A stretch of 64,000 nt of DNA from SUG1106 sp051883095. GTDB lineage: Bacteria > Bacillota > Clostridia > Peptostreptococcales > Anaerovoracaceae. The stretch covers positions 43,138 to 107,137 of the forward strand of contig JBJETB010000094.1 of assembly GCA_051883095.1 (NCBI GenBank). Reading direction: 5' to 3'. The notes under the pieces were generated by a model. The model made no database searches, was not told the origin of the DNA, and worked only from the letters and a program-made list of their open reading frames with translations. Position 1 is the stretch's first letter; each line of letters starts with the position of its first letter. A program made the position numbers and the translations under genes. Shown piece by piece: positions 24,739 to 33,449 of the stretch.

Positions 24739-25223
24739 ATGAAAGTGATAGATTTAACACACACAATTAAAGAAAATATGCCTGTATACCCTGGTACGGA
24801 ACCACCGTGTCTGGAACCGGCTAAGCTCTGAAAGATGGTGAAAGCATTACCATGAACCACATAAGAAAGTATGGTGATAATGCAGCCGAGGCTGATTTTC
24901 TGCTCTTTAACCTTGGCTGGGACAAATACTGGGGCACTGAGAAATATTTCGGAGATTATCCGTGCATTGACGATGAGGTGCTTGATTATATCATCGCCGG
25001 AAATTACAAAGGCATAGGCTTCGATGTTATAGGCCTGGACCCGATTGCGGATGAAAATCTGACAAGACATAAGAAACTGTTTGACGAAACTGATATTGTT
25101 AACATAGAAAACCTTAAAAATCTCGATAAGTGCGGCAATGAACTATTCTGGTTCGGATGTTTTCCACTTAAGGTGAAAAATTCAGACGGCGCGCCTATCA
25201 GGGCCATTGCGTGGTGGGAATAA
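24739..25223 (+). pseudogene. Cyclase-family (kynurenine formamidase-like) gene, internally deleted and frameshifted
   Basis: An ATG at 24739 opens the family N-terminus (MKVIDLTHTIKENMPVYPGT) but stops at TGA 24829-24831. Reading resumes in another frame (LKDGESIT near 24826-24852) and runs to 25223 with the family C-terminus (ADFLLFNLGWDKYWG, then CFPLKV and APIRAIAWWE). The middle part with the metal-binding HxGTHxDxPxH motif of this family is absent: about 160 codons remain of roughly 210. The product cannot be catalytic. A GAGAGGTGAT ribosome site is still present at 24726-24735. The damage looks like a deletion plus a one-base shift in a gene that once encoded a cyclase or arylformamidase-like hydrolase. 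Confidence 0.85.
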
Positions 25224-25395
25224 ACATAATATAATGTCAATTAATGCCGAGTGCAAAATACCCTTGAAAAAGAGAGAATGCAGGAATATAATAATAAGAT
25301 AGTAATAATGCGCGTAAAATCTCTGAAATGTTCTGATGAGGTTATAGCAAAGATTATACTTAATATATAGATGCGAATGCGAGGTATAAAAAAGA

Positions 25396-28300
25396 ATGAC
25401 TGAAAAAGATAGACAGCACCAAAAGAGAAGTACTGTAAAATTATTTTGCAGACTTTTTATATTACTCAGTCTTGTTGTCGGAGTGAGTGTTGCTGTCGTA
25501 TATGCTGCAGGAACCGGTGATAATAACCTGAAGAACGGAAGTTTTGAAGAGGAGCAGACATGGTCTAACAGTTATAAACAATTGAAACAAAGCGAAGTCC
25601 CTTCCTGGAACACGACAGCCAAGGAAGATTTGATTGAATTGTTTAAAGAGAATAAGGGCACTTATTTTAAAGATATCACATTGAAACCATCTGACGGAAA
25701 TTATGGCGCAGAGCTGAATGCAGATGAAGAAAGCACGCTTTACCAGATTGTCAACACATCTCCGTCCAGCGTATACGAATGGGGACTGGATCACGGCGCA
25801 CGAAACGGCGCTGATACAATGGCTCTTGTAATAGGTCCAAATCAGCCTAAGGCTCCGGCTAAACCGGATAAGAATGGCAGAGACCAGTTCATGCAGATGG
25901 TGGACTGGCTTATTGACAACAATATGACATCTGTCAAGAGCCGTGACAATACAGGACTTGGAGAGCAGATTACTCTTTACAGCAAACCTTTTGCTGAAAA
26001 CGGTACATTTGAAAATAATGATAATAATGAACCATTCAGTCTGACTCAAAGTTCAATATATACTGAAGAGTGGAAAATCTGGATTTTATCCAGCGAAAAG
26101 GGGGAAAGCGGAACCAATCCATGGTATAAATTCGGTTCCAATGCTGAAGGATCTGCAGTCAGTACAGATGAAGACGGCAACACAACTATAGATATGAGCA
26201 AGTATTATATTTATACCGTACCGGCAGGTCAGACAGAGACTATCTTTGGTTTTGTGTCAGTTGGATATGTGGAATCACCTACAACTCCGGCAAAAGCAAA
26301 GACATATGGTAATTTCCTGGACAATATCAATTTCATCCTTTATCATCCTCTGTCCGGAAGTACAACTCTCCATGGAAGTGCCGTAATCGTAGAAAGCAAC
26401 GGGGAATCCATGGGAGAGGGTTCAGGAAAAGATCACCTGGTTACTGTGGACAAAGGTTTTGTCACATATGTGACGGATGGTGAAGATCTGACAATTCAGG
26501 CAATTGTCAATAAAAGCGATGCAGACGCCGGATGTGAATTTGTCGGTGTATATTATACGAATAATGGTGAAGACGGAAACCCTGATACCAAATTCCTGCA
26601 GCTGGCCAAAAATGAAATTGAAGACACAGGCAGTCTGACAGACGAACAGAAAAAAGGAAAATGGATAAAAACTACTGAAGAGAATGGTGATATAGTTTAT
26701 ACATACTATATGAAAAATGTCAGTACGTCCACAGACCTTCATTTTGTATTTATAAAAAACCCGACCGTCACCTATGACCCTAATGGTGGCAAACCGTATG
26801 TAGTGGATCGGAGCTATAACACCAGTGAGGCAGCGAATGTATACAGCTATAAGCCAGCCTCCGGTGCAGGGGAAGGAGAAGTGTTAACTTTTATTTCTCC
26901 TTATGTTTCTCATGCAGCGGAAGGACAGAATGACGGCTGGAAATTCATGGGGTGGCTGTTGACAGGAGATACAGTGAACGACAGTTCTGGGTATGAACCT
27001 GTCAATGCGGACCAACTGGGCACCATGCTTCTGCCTGCAGTACATACTGTAGCATGTGATTATGAGGTAAAAGATGTGTCTGATCCATCTACAGCTCAGT
27101 TTTTCAAGATTTATGACGGCAATGATGATTTATTAACACAGGACTTTGTAATGTCCGGTGAGACCGTCAAGGGTGTTAAGGGTGTTAAATGGGCAGGCCG
27201 TGATGGAGAAGAAATCTATGCCAACTTCCATAAAGGTCTTACTCTGGTGGCACAGTGGCGCTGGAGACAGGTATTTATACCACAGAAGGGTAGCGGAAGC
27301 ATCTATACGGATTCTGATAGCGGCGGTACCGTTGAGATTACTAGTGTAACAGATCTCTCGGATGCAAACTACGAGGGTACATATACTTCGCAAGGAGGTA
27401 AATCATACTTTGCGGAAACTAATGAAATCCTAACCGTAAAGGCAACACCAAAAGAAGGGTATGCTTTTGTAGGCTGGTATGACCAAAACGGTACTCAGCT
27501 TACTACTAACATTGAATACAGCTATACAGAAACAAAAAATAAAGTAAGCACTTTCTATGCAAGATTTTCGCCAGTTGCGACCCAGACCTATGTATGCCAG
27601 GTAAAGAACGGAGATAGCTGGATTACAACGGATGATGACAGTATCGGGACCCTTACCACTTATTCACATACAGGCACAATCGGAACATCTGTAACCTCTA
27701 CAGCTACAGCGAAATCAGGCTACAAATTTCTTGGCTGGTATGATGAGCATGGTAATCCGGTCACTGATACGATGCTGACCAATGGCGGCAAAACCATCAG
27801 TTACGTCACAACAGGCGATGCAACATATTACGCCAGATTTTCGCCAATTATGAATGTGACCCAGACTTTCATACGCCAGGTTAAAAACGAAGAAATCTGG
27901 AAAGATACAACTGATGACAATATCGGTACACTCACTTCTTATGGTCATACGGGTGAAATCGGAACATCTGTAAGTTCTGCTGCAACAGCAGCAGAAGAAT
28001 CAGGGTATATATTTGTGGGGTGGTATGATGCCCTTGGCAAACCGGTTGCTGATTCGATGCTGACCGATGGAGGCAAAACCATCAGTTACGTCACAACAGG
28101 CAATGCCACATATTACGCCAGATTTTCAAGAATTATCGTAACTTTTGATCCAAACGGAGGAAACGTTACTCCGACAAGTGATATTGCCATTGAAGGAAAA
28201 CTGAACAATCTTCCGGTTCCTACACGCAGTAATTACATCTTTGACGGATGGTTCACACAGCCTTCAGGCGGAACAATAGTGACTATAGACAGGATTTATA

Positions 28301-28680
28301 CTGAGGACACAACAATATATGCTCACTGGTCTTATGCAGGCGGTGAAGATCCCGGAACCGGAGGCGATAAACCTGGTACAGGCGGTGAAGATCCCGGAAC
28401 CGGAGGCGATAAACCTAGTACAGGCGGTGAAGATCCCGGAACCGGAGGCGATAAACCTGGTACAGGCGGTGAAGATCCTGGAACCGGTGAAGATAATCCG
28501 GGTTCAGGGAGCGGAAACCACGAAAACGTTGAACATAACTCAACGGCGGAAAATCTTCCGCCACAGACCGCCGATAACAGCGGCCTTATGATATGGTTCA
28601 TGCTTCTGGCACTTTCTATGTGCTGCTTCACTGCTTTCCTGATAAAATGTAAGCATTCATCGGAAGAGAAGCACAAGTAG
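25396..28680 (+). CDS. Large wall-anchored repeat protein
   Basis: The 1094-residue protein has a signal peptide (about 1-38, ending VYAAG), an N-terminal globular part starting LKNGSFEEEQTW (CBM/DUF642-like in flavour), a middle region, two tandem repeats of about 90 residues (near 731-818 and 823-912; each with QVKN, GYxFxGWYD and NGGKTISYVTTG or DGGKTISYVTTG), a Listeria-Bacteroides/InlB-B type repeat (TFDPNGG to TTIYAHW, 914-978), a Gly-Glu-Pro linker (980-1035), a sorting-like motif LPPQTAD near 1052, a membrane segment (about 1062-1083) and a Lys/His tail. It is presumably exported and linked to the wall as an adhesin. The motif has Ala where LPXTG has Gly. No sortase gene is in the window. 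GAGGT lies upstream at 25381-25385. Confidence 0.82.
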   Translation: MTEKDRQHQKRSTVKLFCRLFILLSLVVGVSVAVVYAAGTGDNNLKNGSFEEEQTWSNSYKQLKQSEVPSWNTTAKEDLIELFKENKGTYFKDITLKPSDGNYGAELNADEESTLYQIVNTSPSSVYEWGLDHGARNGADTMALVIGPNQPKAPAKPDKNGRDQFMQMVDWLIDNNMTSVKSRDNTGLGEQITLYSKPFAENGTFENNDNNEPFSLTQSSIYTEEWKIWILSSEKGESGTNPWYKFGSNAEGSAVSTDEDGNTTIDMSKYYIYTVPAGQTETIFGFVSVGYVESPTTPAKAKTYGNFLDNINFILYHPLSGSTTLHGSAVIVESNGESMGEGSGKDHLVTVDKGFVTYVTDGEDLTIQAIVNKSDADAGCEFVGVYYTNNGEDGNPDTKFLQLAKNEIEDTGSLTDEQKKGKWIKTTEENGDIVYTYYMKNVSTSTDLHFVFIKNPTVTYDPNGGKPYVVDRSYNTSEAANVYSYKPASGAGEGEVLTFISPYVSHAAEGQNDGWKFMGWLLTGDTVNDSSGYEPVNADQLGTMLLPAVHTVACDYEVKDVSDPSTAQFFKIYDGNDDLLTQDFVMSGETVKGVKGVKWAGRDGEEIYANFHKGLTLVAQWRWRQVFIPQKGSGSIYTDSDSGGTVEITSVTDLSDANYEGTYTSQGGKSYFAETNEILTVKATPKEGYAFVGWYDQNGTQLTTNIEYSYTETKNKVSTFYARFSPVATQTYVCQVKNGDSWITTDDDSIGTLTTYSHTGTIGTSVTSTATAKSGYKFLGWYDEHGNPVTDTMLTNGGKTISYVTTGDATYYARFSPIMNVTQTFIRQVKNEEIWKDTTDDNIGTLTSYGHTGEIGTSVSSAATAAEESGYIFVGWYDALGKPVADSMLTDGGKTISYVTTGNATYYARFSRIIVTFDPNGGNVTPTSDIAIEGKLNNLPVPTRSNYIFDGWFTQPSGGTIVTIDRIYTEDTTIYAHWSYAGGEDPGTGGDKPGTGGEDPGTGGDKPSTGGEDPGTGGDKPGTGGEDPGTGEDNPGSGSGNHENVEHNSTAENLPPQTADNSGLMIWFMLLALSMCCFTAFLIKCKHSSEEKHK
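28339..28494 (+). repeat. 42-bp tandem repeat encoding the GGEDPGTGGDKPGT linker
   Basis: Three full 42-bp units begin at 28339, 28381 and 28423, followed by a partial, diverged fourth at 28465. Unit differences are single bases (for example GGT to AGT at 28414-28416, giving Ser for Gly). Near-identical tandem DNA of this kind expands and contracts by slippage, so linker length is probably variable between strains. Confidence 0.92.
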
Positions 28681-28714
28681 CAGAAATGTTTAACAGACAT
28701 GTGTAAATCAATAA

Positions 28715-28750
28715 AAAACGCAGCATTCTTTAGCCGGATTGCTGCGTTTT
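28715..28750. terminator. Bidirectional terminator between convergent genes
   Basis: AAAACGCAGCA (28715-28725) pairs with TGCTGCGTTTT (28740-28750), an 11-bp stem with A and T runs on its two sides, so it can end both the wall-protein transcript and the M20 gene transcript. Confidence 0.85.
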
Positions 28751-28755
28751 AACGT

Positions 28756-29943
28756 TTAGTTGTTCGCTAGCCACTCCTCTGCGCATGTGGCAAGTGCCGC
28801 ACTGCCCAGAGGCATTATATCTTCATTGAAAACAACATGGTCATTATGCATAGGCCTTCCGAAAAGCGGATTCTCCTGAGGTGATCCTGCACCCAGAAGC
28901 AGGTAGCTGCAAGGGATTTCATAAGTATATGATGCGAAATCCTCAGAGCCCATGCCACCCTGTTCAAATAAATATACTTTGGATGGGTCGGTGATTTCTT
29001 TAATATAGCCGGCCATTTCTTTTACCAGTTCTTTGTCGTTAAGAAGAGGAGGGGCTGAAGCCATCTCTGTCACCTCAGCAGAACCGCGGAAAAGAGCGGC
29101 AGTCTGTACAGAAATTTCCTCTATTCTCTTAAAAATCTTTGCGGAAAGGTCTCTGTCCATAGTTCTTATGGTGCCCTCCATTACAACTTCTTCAGGAATT
29201 ATATTAGGAGCTTTGCCGCCATCGAACTTTCCTATTGTAAGTGCAACGGGAGAGGTAGGCGCTATTTCTCTTGCCACGATTTCCTGCAGCGAAAGGTAGA
29301 TGTGTGCTGCAATATTGATAGGGTCAACACCTGTTTCAGGCATGGCACCGTGGCAGCCGGTTCCCTTGACCTTTATCTTGAATAAAGTGCATCCTGCCAT
29401 GCAGACACCCTGACCGCAGAGAAACATGCCGGAAGGAGTGCCGGAATTAACATGTAGAGCCATACCTGCATCAACTTTTGGATTCTCAAGGACTCCGGCA
29501 GCAAGCATTGCTTTAGCACCGGTAAATCCCTCTTCATCAGGCTGAAAAACAAATTTAACATTTCCATTAAGCTCTTTTTCGTGTGCTTTTAAAAGTTTTG
29601 CGGCACCAAGGAGCATGGTGGCATGCATATCGTGACCGCAGGCATGCATGAATCCGTTTCGGGAAGCGAATTCAACAGGCGCTTCCTCTTTTATTGCCAG
29701 GGCATCCATATCGGCACGGAGCAGGATAGTTTTACTGTTCTCAGATGCCTGACCGCCATGAAGGACAGCAACTATACCGCTTTCACAGATTTCTTCAGGT
29801 TCATATCCGTATTCACGAAGCTTGTCCATAACAAATGCCTTCGTCTCAGGCAGGGATTTTCCTGCTTCCGGACAGCTGTGAATATGTCTTCTTATTTCTT
29901 TAAGCTCTGAACTGAGCTGTTTTGCTTCCTCTAAGTAATTCAT
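28756..29943 (-). CDS. M20-family amidohydrolase
   Basis: This 395-residue enzyme belongs to the M20D amidohydrolase group (IAA-amino acid hydrolase, N-acetyl-diaminopimelate deacetylase, hippurate hydrolase). Seen are RRHIHSCPEAG at the N-terminus, the metal motifs LRADMDAL and HACGHDMHAT, EGFTGAKAML, CHGAMPE and the C-terminal GSEDFASY; a dimerisation domain interrupts the catalytic domain. It likely deacylates N-acyl amino acids or peptides in the cytosol; the substrate is not known. The ATG at 29943 was chosen because GGAGGT lies 8 bp upstream; the longer ORF start at 30012 has no site. It is a single gene between two plus-strand units. Confidence 0.9.
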   Translation of the reverse strand: MNYLEEAKQLSSELKEIRRHIHSCPEAGKSLPETKAFVMDKLREYGYEPEEICESGIVAVLHGGQASENSKTILLRADMDALAIKEEAPVEFASRNGFMHACGHDMHATMLLGAAKLLKAHEKELNGNVKFVFQPDEEGFTGAKAMLAAGVLENPKVDAGMALHVNSGTPSGMFLCGQGVCMAGCTLFKIKVKGTGCHGAMPETGVDPINIAAHIYLSLQEIVAREIAPTSPVALTIGKFDGGKAPNIIPEEVVMEGTIRTMDRDLSAKIFKRIEEISVQTAALFRGSAEVTEMASAPPLLNDKELVKEMAGYIKEITDPSKVYLFEQGGMGSEDFASYTYEIPCSYLLLGAGSPQENPLFGRPMHNDHVVFNEDIMPLGSAALATCAEEWLANN

Positions 29944-30008
29944 CTCTAATACCTCCATGGCGGTAAGGCCGCACTTAAAATCAATATAGATATTATACCA
30001 CAATTCTG

Positions 30009-30036
30009 TCATAAAAACTTGTCCTCATCATAGAAT
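30009..30036 (+). promoter_or_regulatory. Sigma-E-like promoter of the spoIIIA operon
   Basis: TCATAAA (30009-30015) and CATAGAAT (30029-30036) are 13 bp apart and resemble the sigma-E consensus (ATA-type -35, CATACAAT -10). The spoIIIA operon is sigma-E dependent in Bacillus, so the match is expected. It lies 40 bp before spoIIIAA. Confidence 0.55.
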
Positions 30037-30076
30037 TAAATAAATCTATCAAAAGAAAAATGAAAAGAGGAAAAAG

Positions 30077-30982
30077 ATGGATACTTTCAGAGAAATATTA
30101 AGCCGGCTTCCGTCATCCGTCAGGCAGGAGCTTGAGGCTCTCCCAAATTCAGTAATCAATGAAATAGAAGAAATACGTCTCAGATGCGGTCAGCATATGC
30201 GTCTTCAGACCTCATCCGGTGAAAAAATAATATCACATATAGTTACAGCAGAAGAACTTGTTAAAGTCCTGAACAGCCTGATTAAATATTCATATTACGC
30301 ATATGAAGAGGACCTTGCAAAGGGTTTCGTCACAATAGAAGGAGGACATAGAGTCGGTATATGTGGCAAAGCGATTGTGAAAGACGGACAAACATCGCTT
30401 ATAAAGGAAATCAGTTCCATGAACATCAGGTTTGCGAAGGAGATCAGGGGCTGCTCAGACAAGATAGCTCGCTATCTTGCAGGCGGCGACGGAAGGCCGC
30501 TCAGCACGTTGATTGTGTCGCCGCCTGGCTGCGGCAAAACGACTATGCTGAGAGACATTGCCCGCAGCCTGAGCAGGCGAGGGATTAAGGTGGCCGTTTG
30601 TGATGAAAGATCGGAAATCGCCGGAATGTATAATTCTCAGCCAAGTTTTGATCTGGGATCAAGAACTGATGTACTGGATGGAGCTGCTAAGGCACAGGGA
30701 ATACAAATGCTTATACGCTCCATGTCTCCGCAGGTGATTATTACAGATGAAATAGGAAAGCGTGAAGACCTTGAGGCTGCAGCTCAATGCCTCAGTTCCG
30801 GTGTAGCTCTGATTACTTCTATTCACGGAAACTCCTTTGGAAGCCTTAAAAAATCAGAAATATGGCCCCTTATATCAAAGGGATTTTTCAGCAGTGTAAT
30901 TTTTCTTTCAAATAAAGAAGGTCCGGGGACAGTAACAGAAGTCGTGAGCGGAGATGAAATCGGAGAGGCTTTACATGATTAG
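30077..30982 (+). CDS. spoIIIAA: Stage III sporulation ATPase SpoIIIAA
   Basis: SpoIIIAA is the secretion-type ATPase of the SpoIIIA-SpoIIQ channel that links mother cell and forespore. The 301 residues include RVGICGKAI, a Walker A loop SPPGCGKTTMLRD near residue 150 and a Walker B-like ITDEIG near 225. It is soluble and acts in the mother cell. It is the first gene of an eight-gene operon and overlaps spoIIIAB by 8 bp. AGAGG at 30066-30070 precedes the ATG. Confidence 0.96.
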   Translation: MDTFREILSRLPSSVRQELEALPNSVINEIEEIRLRCGQHMRLQTSSGEKIISHIVTAEELVKVLNSLIKYSYYAYEEDLAKGFVTIEGGHRVGICGKAIVKDGQTSLIKEISSMNIRFAKEIRGCSDKIARYLAGGDGRPLSTLIVSPPGCGKTTMLRDIARSLSRRGIKVAVCDERSEIAGMYNSQPSFDLGSRTDVLDGAAKAQGIQMLIRSMSPQVIITDEIGKREDLEAAAQCLSSGVALITSIHGNSFGSLKKSEIWPLISKGFFSSVIFLSNKEGPGTVTEVVSGDEIGEALHD

Positions 30983-31490
30983 GGTCGTTATAATCACAGG
31001 CTTTGTGGCAGCATGCGGATTTCTTGGAATAATCAAGGCATGGGAGCTCAAAGAGAGAGCAGTACTCCTTGAAGATTATAGGAAAATGCTGCTTCAACTT
31101 AAAAGCAGAATTAATTATTTCAGGGAGCCTATAACTACAGTACTGGAAGCAGAAGGGGAAAAAGGCCCTTCCAGGGCGATTATGCTTTTAAATGAAACAG
31201 GAGCTGAACTGAAAGAAAAAAACGCTGAAATCGGCAGAATCTGGTCTCAGAATGTCGACGAAATATATAAGCATACTCCGTTGACGTCTGACGATATGGA
31301 GATAATACGTTATCCTGGAAGTTTTCTGGGACAGACCGACTGTGAAAACCAGCAGGCAGGATTTCTATATATTGAAGAAAAGCTGGATAAACAGATTAAA
31401 GAAGCTGAAGAAGTCTGTCGTGTAAAAGGTTCATTGTACAGACGTCTGGGATTCTTTGCAGGCGGCCTTGCAGCTATAATTTTTATTTAA
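30975..31490 (+). CDS. spoIIIAB: Stage III sporulation protein AB
   Basis: SpoIIIAB resembles the GspF-type platform component of secretion systems. The 171-residue protein has an N-terminal membrane segment (about 3-21), a helical cytosolic body with LLEDYRKMLLQLKSRINYF, and a C-terminal membrane segment that ends GGLAAIIFI. The ATG at 30975, following GGAGAGG at 30962-30968, gives the normal N-terminus; an upstream in-frame ATG at 30954 has no site and lies deeper in spoIIIAA. Confidence 0.93.
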   Translation: MIRVVIITGFVAACGFLGIIKAWELKERAVLLEDYRKMLLQLKSRINYFREPITTVLEAEGEKGPSRAIMLLNETGAELKEKNAEIGRIWSQNVDEIYKHTPLTSDDMEIIRYPGSFLGQTDCENQQAGFLYIEEKLDKQIKEAEEVCRVKGSLYRRLGFFAGGLAAIIFI

Positions 31491-31508
31491 TATGAGAGGT
31501 GAGGACAT

Positions 31509-31709
31509 ATGTCTTTTGATGTGGATATTTTATTTAAAATTGCAGCCATAGGCATTGCAATAGCGCTGCTTAATCAGATTCTGAGCAAGGCCGGCAGAGA
31601 AGAAGAAGCCATGATGGTTACTCTTGCCGGAGTGATAATCGTACTGGCAATAGTCATAAAAATGATAAGTGAATTTTTTGAAGCAGTAAAAGTTTTCGTA
31701 GCTTTCTGA
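31509..31709 (+). CDS. spoIIIAC: Stage III sporulation protein AC
   Basis: This 66-residue protein consists almost wholly of two membrane helices (about 8-24 and 33-62) joined by a charged turn SKAGREEEA. That is the standard length and pattern of SpoIIIAC, a membrane subunit of the SpoIIIA-SpoIIQ channel. GAGGTGAGG at 31495-31503 precedes the ATG. It lies between AB and AD in the conserved order. Confidence 0.95.
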   Translation: MSFDVDILFKIAAIGIAIALLNQILSKAGREEEAMMVTLAGVIIVLAIVIKMISEFFEAVKVFVAF

Positions 31710-31722
31710 CAGGAGATGGATT

Positions 31723-32109
31723 ATGGAAATAGTGTTAAAGATATGTGCAGCGGGAATAACAGGACTCATCGTTGTTTCGCTCATAAAATCATATAAACCT
31801 GAATTTACCGTTGAAGCGGTGCTTTGTACTTCGATTATTTTGCTCTGGTTTTCGCTGGACGGCCTCCAATATGCTTTTACATATATGGAAAATCTATACG
31901 GAAGGCTTACTTTCGGCAAAGAGTATTTTCCTGTTATTTTAAAAGTCCTTGTCATTGCCTATGCAACTGAGTTCACATCAGCTCTATGTGAGGATGCAGG
32001 AGAGAAATCTATTGGAACAAAAGTTGAACTTGCCGGCAAAATTGCAATTTTCTTTGCGGCTATCCCTGTATTTACGTCTCTGCTCAATCTTCTTGACAGT
32101 CTGATCTGA
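31723..32109 (+). CDS. spoIIIAD: Stage III sporulation protein AD
   Basis: The 128-residue protein has four hydrophobic segments and the SpoIIIAD features ITGLIVVSLIKSYKPEF near the start and VIAYATEFTSALCEDAGE near residues 79-96. It is a polytopic component of the SpoIIIA-SpoIIQ channel and shares ancestry with SpoIIIAC. GGAG at 31712-31715 precedes the ATG, and the spacing to both neighbours is under 15 bp. Confidence 0.95.
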   Translation: MEIVLKICAAGITGLIVVSLIKSYKPEFTVEAVLCTSIILLWFSLDGLQYAFTYMENLYGRLTFGKEYFPVILKVLVIAYATEFTSALCEDAGEKSIGTKVELAGKIAIFFAAIPVFTSLLNLLDSLI

Positions 32110-32117
32110 GGTGGCCG

Positions 32118-33203
32118 ATGGATTATGAACAAATTCTCGAAGAACAGATAGGAAATGTGATAGAGCCGGGGCAGGCAGACATCATAAGCGATGAGGCAGC
32201 AAGGCTTACGGATGGTCTGACAGATAGTTTTACACTTGATAAAATTCTGGAAGCAACCCTTGAAGGAAAAAGCATTTTCAACAGTAATGAACTGATAGAT
32301 GGACTTAAAACACTGATGATTTACGAAGTAAGGGCAGCCCTGGTTCTCGGTGTGGAAATATTGATAATATGCATCGTGACAGGACTGCTGAAGAATCTTT
32401 CTTCATCCTTCGGCAAAAAATCTGTTTCCGATATCAGCATGCTGGTATGTACTATGATAATAATCGGGATTTCAATAAACAGTTTTCGCCTCGCATACAA
32501 TCTTGCTATCGATTCTGTCACTACAATGGTCAATACTATGGAAATTCTGACGCCTGTTCTGCTTGGAATACTGATTTCAACAGGCAGTATCGCTTCCGGG
32601 ACAATAATGAGTCCCCTGATGATAGGAACAGTTACCGGTACAGGTATAATACTTAAGAAAATCATACTTCCGGCAATGTTTGCAGCGAGTATACTTGCAT
32701 TAATAAATTGTTTAACAGAAAAAGATTATGTAAATAAGCTTTCCAGGCTTATCCGGAACACATCCGTTGCAGTCACCGGACTTGCCATGGCACTTTTATC
32801 AGGAATTATATCTGTTCAGGGTCTTATTACAGACGCATCTGACGGGCTTCTTATAAACACGGCGAAATATTCCCTCAGCACATTTATCCCTATAGTAGGA
32901 GGCTTTACAGCCGATACAGCGGAACTTTTCATAAAATGTATGAGTACAATAAAAAACATCGTAGGAGTTTTCGGTATAATAACTCTTGTTCTGGTCATAT
33001 TGGTTCCCATCATAAAACTGCTTATAATTGCTCTTATCTACAAAATAACTGCCGCAGCTGCAGAACCTATATGTGACAGTAAAATTTCAGACACTCTAAA
33101 CGATATGGGAAGCTGTATAGTTTCTCTGGGTGCTGTCATGTTCTTCGCATCGCTTCTTTTTATAATTTTCATAGGTGTCATAGTAGGAATGGGAGGAGGC
33201 TGA
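32118..33203 (+). CDS. spoIIIAE: Stage III sporulation protein AE
   Basis: SpoIIIAE is the large multi-pass membrane protein of the channel. This 361-residue form has a hydrophilic N-terminal part of about 70 residues and at least seven hydrophobic helices (for example LVLGVEILIICIVTGLL and ILVPIIKLLIIALIYKI). The family has an N-terminal signal peptide in Bacillus; here none is evident because the ORF begins MDYEQILEEQIG, and no upstream start exists that would add one, since spoIIIAD ends 8 bp before. Family call is firm. Confidence 0.92.
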   Translation: MDYEQILEEQIGNVIEPGQADIISDEAARLTDGLTDSFTLDKILEATLEGKSIFNSNELIDGLKTLMIYEVRAALVLGVEILIICIVTGLLKNLSSSFGKKSVSDISMLVCTMIIIGISINSFRLAYNLAIDSVTTMVNTMEILTPVLLGILISTGSIASGTIMSPLMIGTVTGTGIILKKIILPAMFAASILALINCLTEKDYVNKLSRLIRNTSVAVTGLAMALLSGIISVQGLITDASDGLLINTAKYSLSTFIPIVGGFTADTAELFIKCMSTIKNIVGVFGIITLVLVILVPIIKLLIIALIYKITAAAAEPICDSKISDTLNDMGSCIVSLGAVMFFASLLFIIFIGVIVGMGGG

Positions 33204-33208
33204 AACAG

Positions 33209-33385
33209 ATGTCAGAAGGCTTGTTCACATGGGTAAAGGATATTTTTCTTATAATAATATCTCTGTCTTTTTTTCAGATACTTCTGCCGGATTCTTCTCT
33301 TGAAAAGTACCTTAAATTTATATTTTCACTGGTAGTACTTGCAGTGATTCTGGAACCTGTAATAAAGCTTGCCGCAGAAGTGTGA
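33209..33385 (+). CDS. spoIIIAF: Short SpoIIIAF-like protein (58 residues)
   Basis: This small ORF occupies the spoIIIAF position. It encodes 58 residues: MSEGLFTWVKDIFLIIISL, a short loop with LPDSSLEKYLKFIFSLVVL and AVILEPVIKLA. These two membrane helices match the N-terminal membrane part of SpoIIIAF, but the soluble ring-forming domain of about 130 residues that follows in Bacillus (total about 206) is absent. TGA at 33383-33385 ends it cleanly and no SpoIIIAF-like tail is visible in other frames before spoIIIAG at 33450. GGAGGAGG at 33192-33199 precedes the ATG. It falls below usual ORF length limits. It is either a lineage-specific short form or a truncated one. Confidence 0.8.
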   Translation: MSEGLFTWVKDIFLIIISLSFFQILLPDSSLEKYLKFIFSLVVLAVILEPVIKLAAEV

Positions 33386-33449
33386 AATAAAGCAGTGTGA
33401 ATAAATGTCATATCCGGGCATAAAAATTAATATATTTAGGAGTGTAATT

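Noticed and set aside
24829..24831. TGA in the cyclase gene as selenocysteine
   Set aside because: Reading past it in frame does not restore homology; the homologous frame is offset by one base and the catalytic middle is missing.
25251..25370. Short ORF (GTG at 25251 or ATG at 25278, 30-39 codons) before the wall-protein gene
   Set aside because: No ribosome site better than AAAGAGAG, no recognised motif, and low-complexity AT-rich sequence; may be a fragment, not claimed as a gene.
28319..28591. Repetitive 90-codon ORF in another frame of the Gly-Glu-Pro linker
   Set aside because: It is an alternative-frame reading of the 42-bp repeats inside the wall protein gene.
30954..30975. Longer spoIIIAB start (MKSERLY)
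   Set aside because: No ribosome site and deeper overlap with spoIIIAA; ATG at 30975 has GGAGAGG upstream and matches the family N-terminus.
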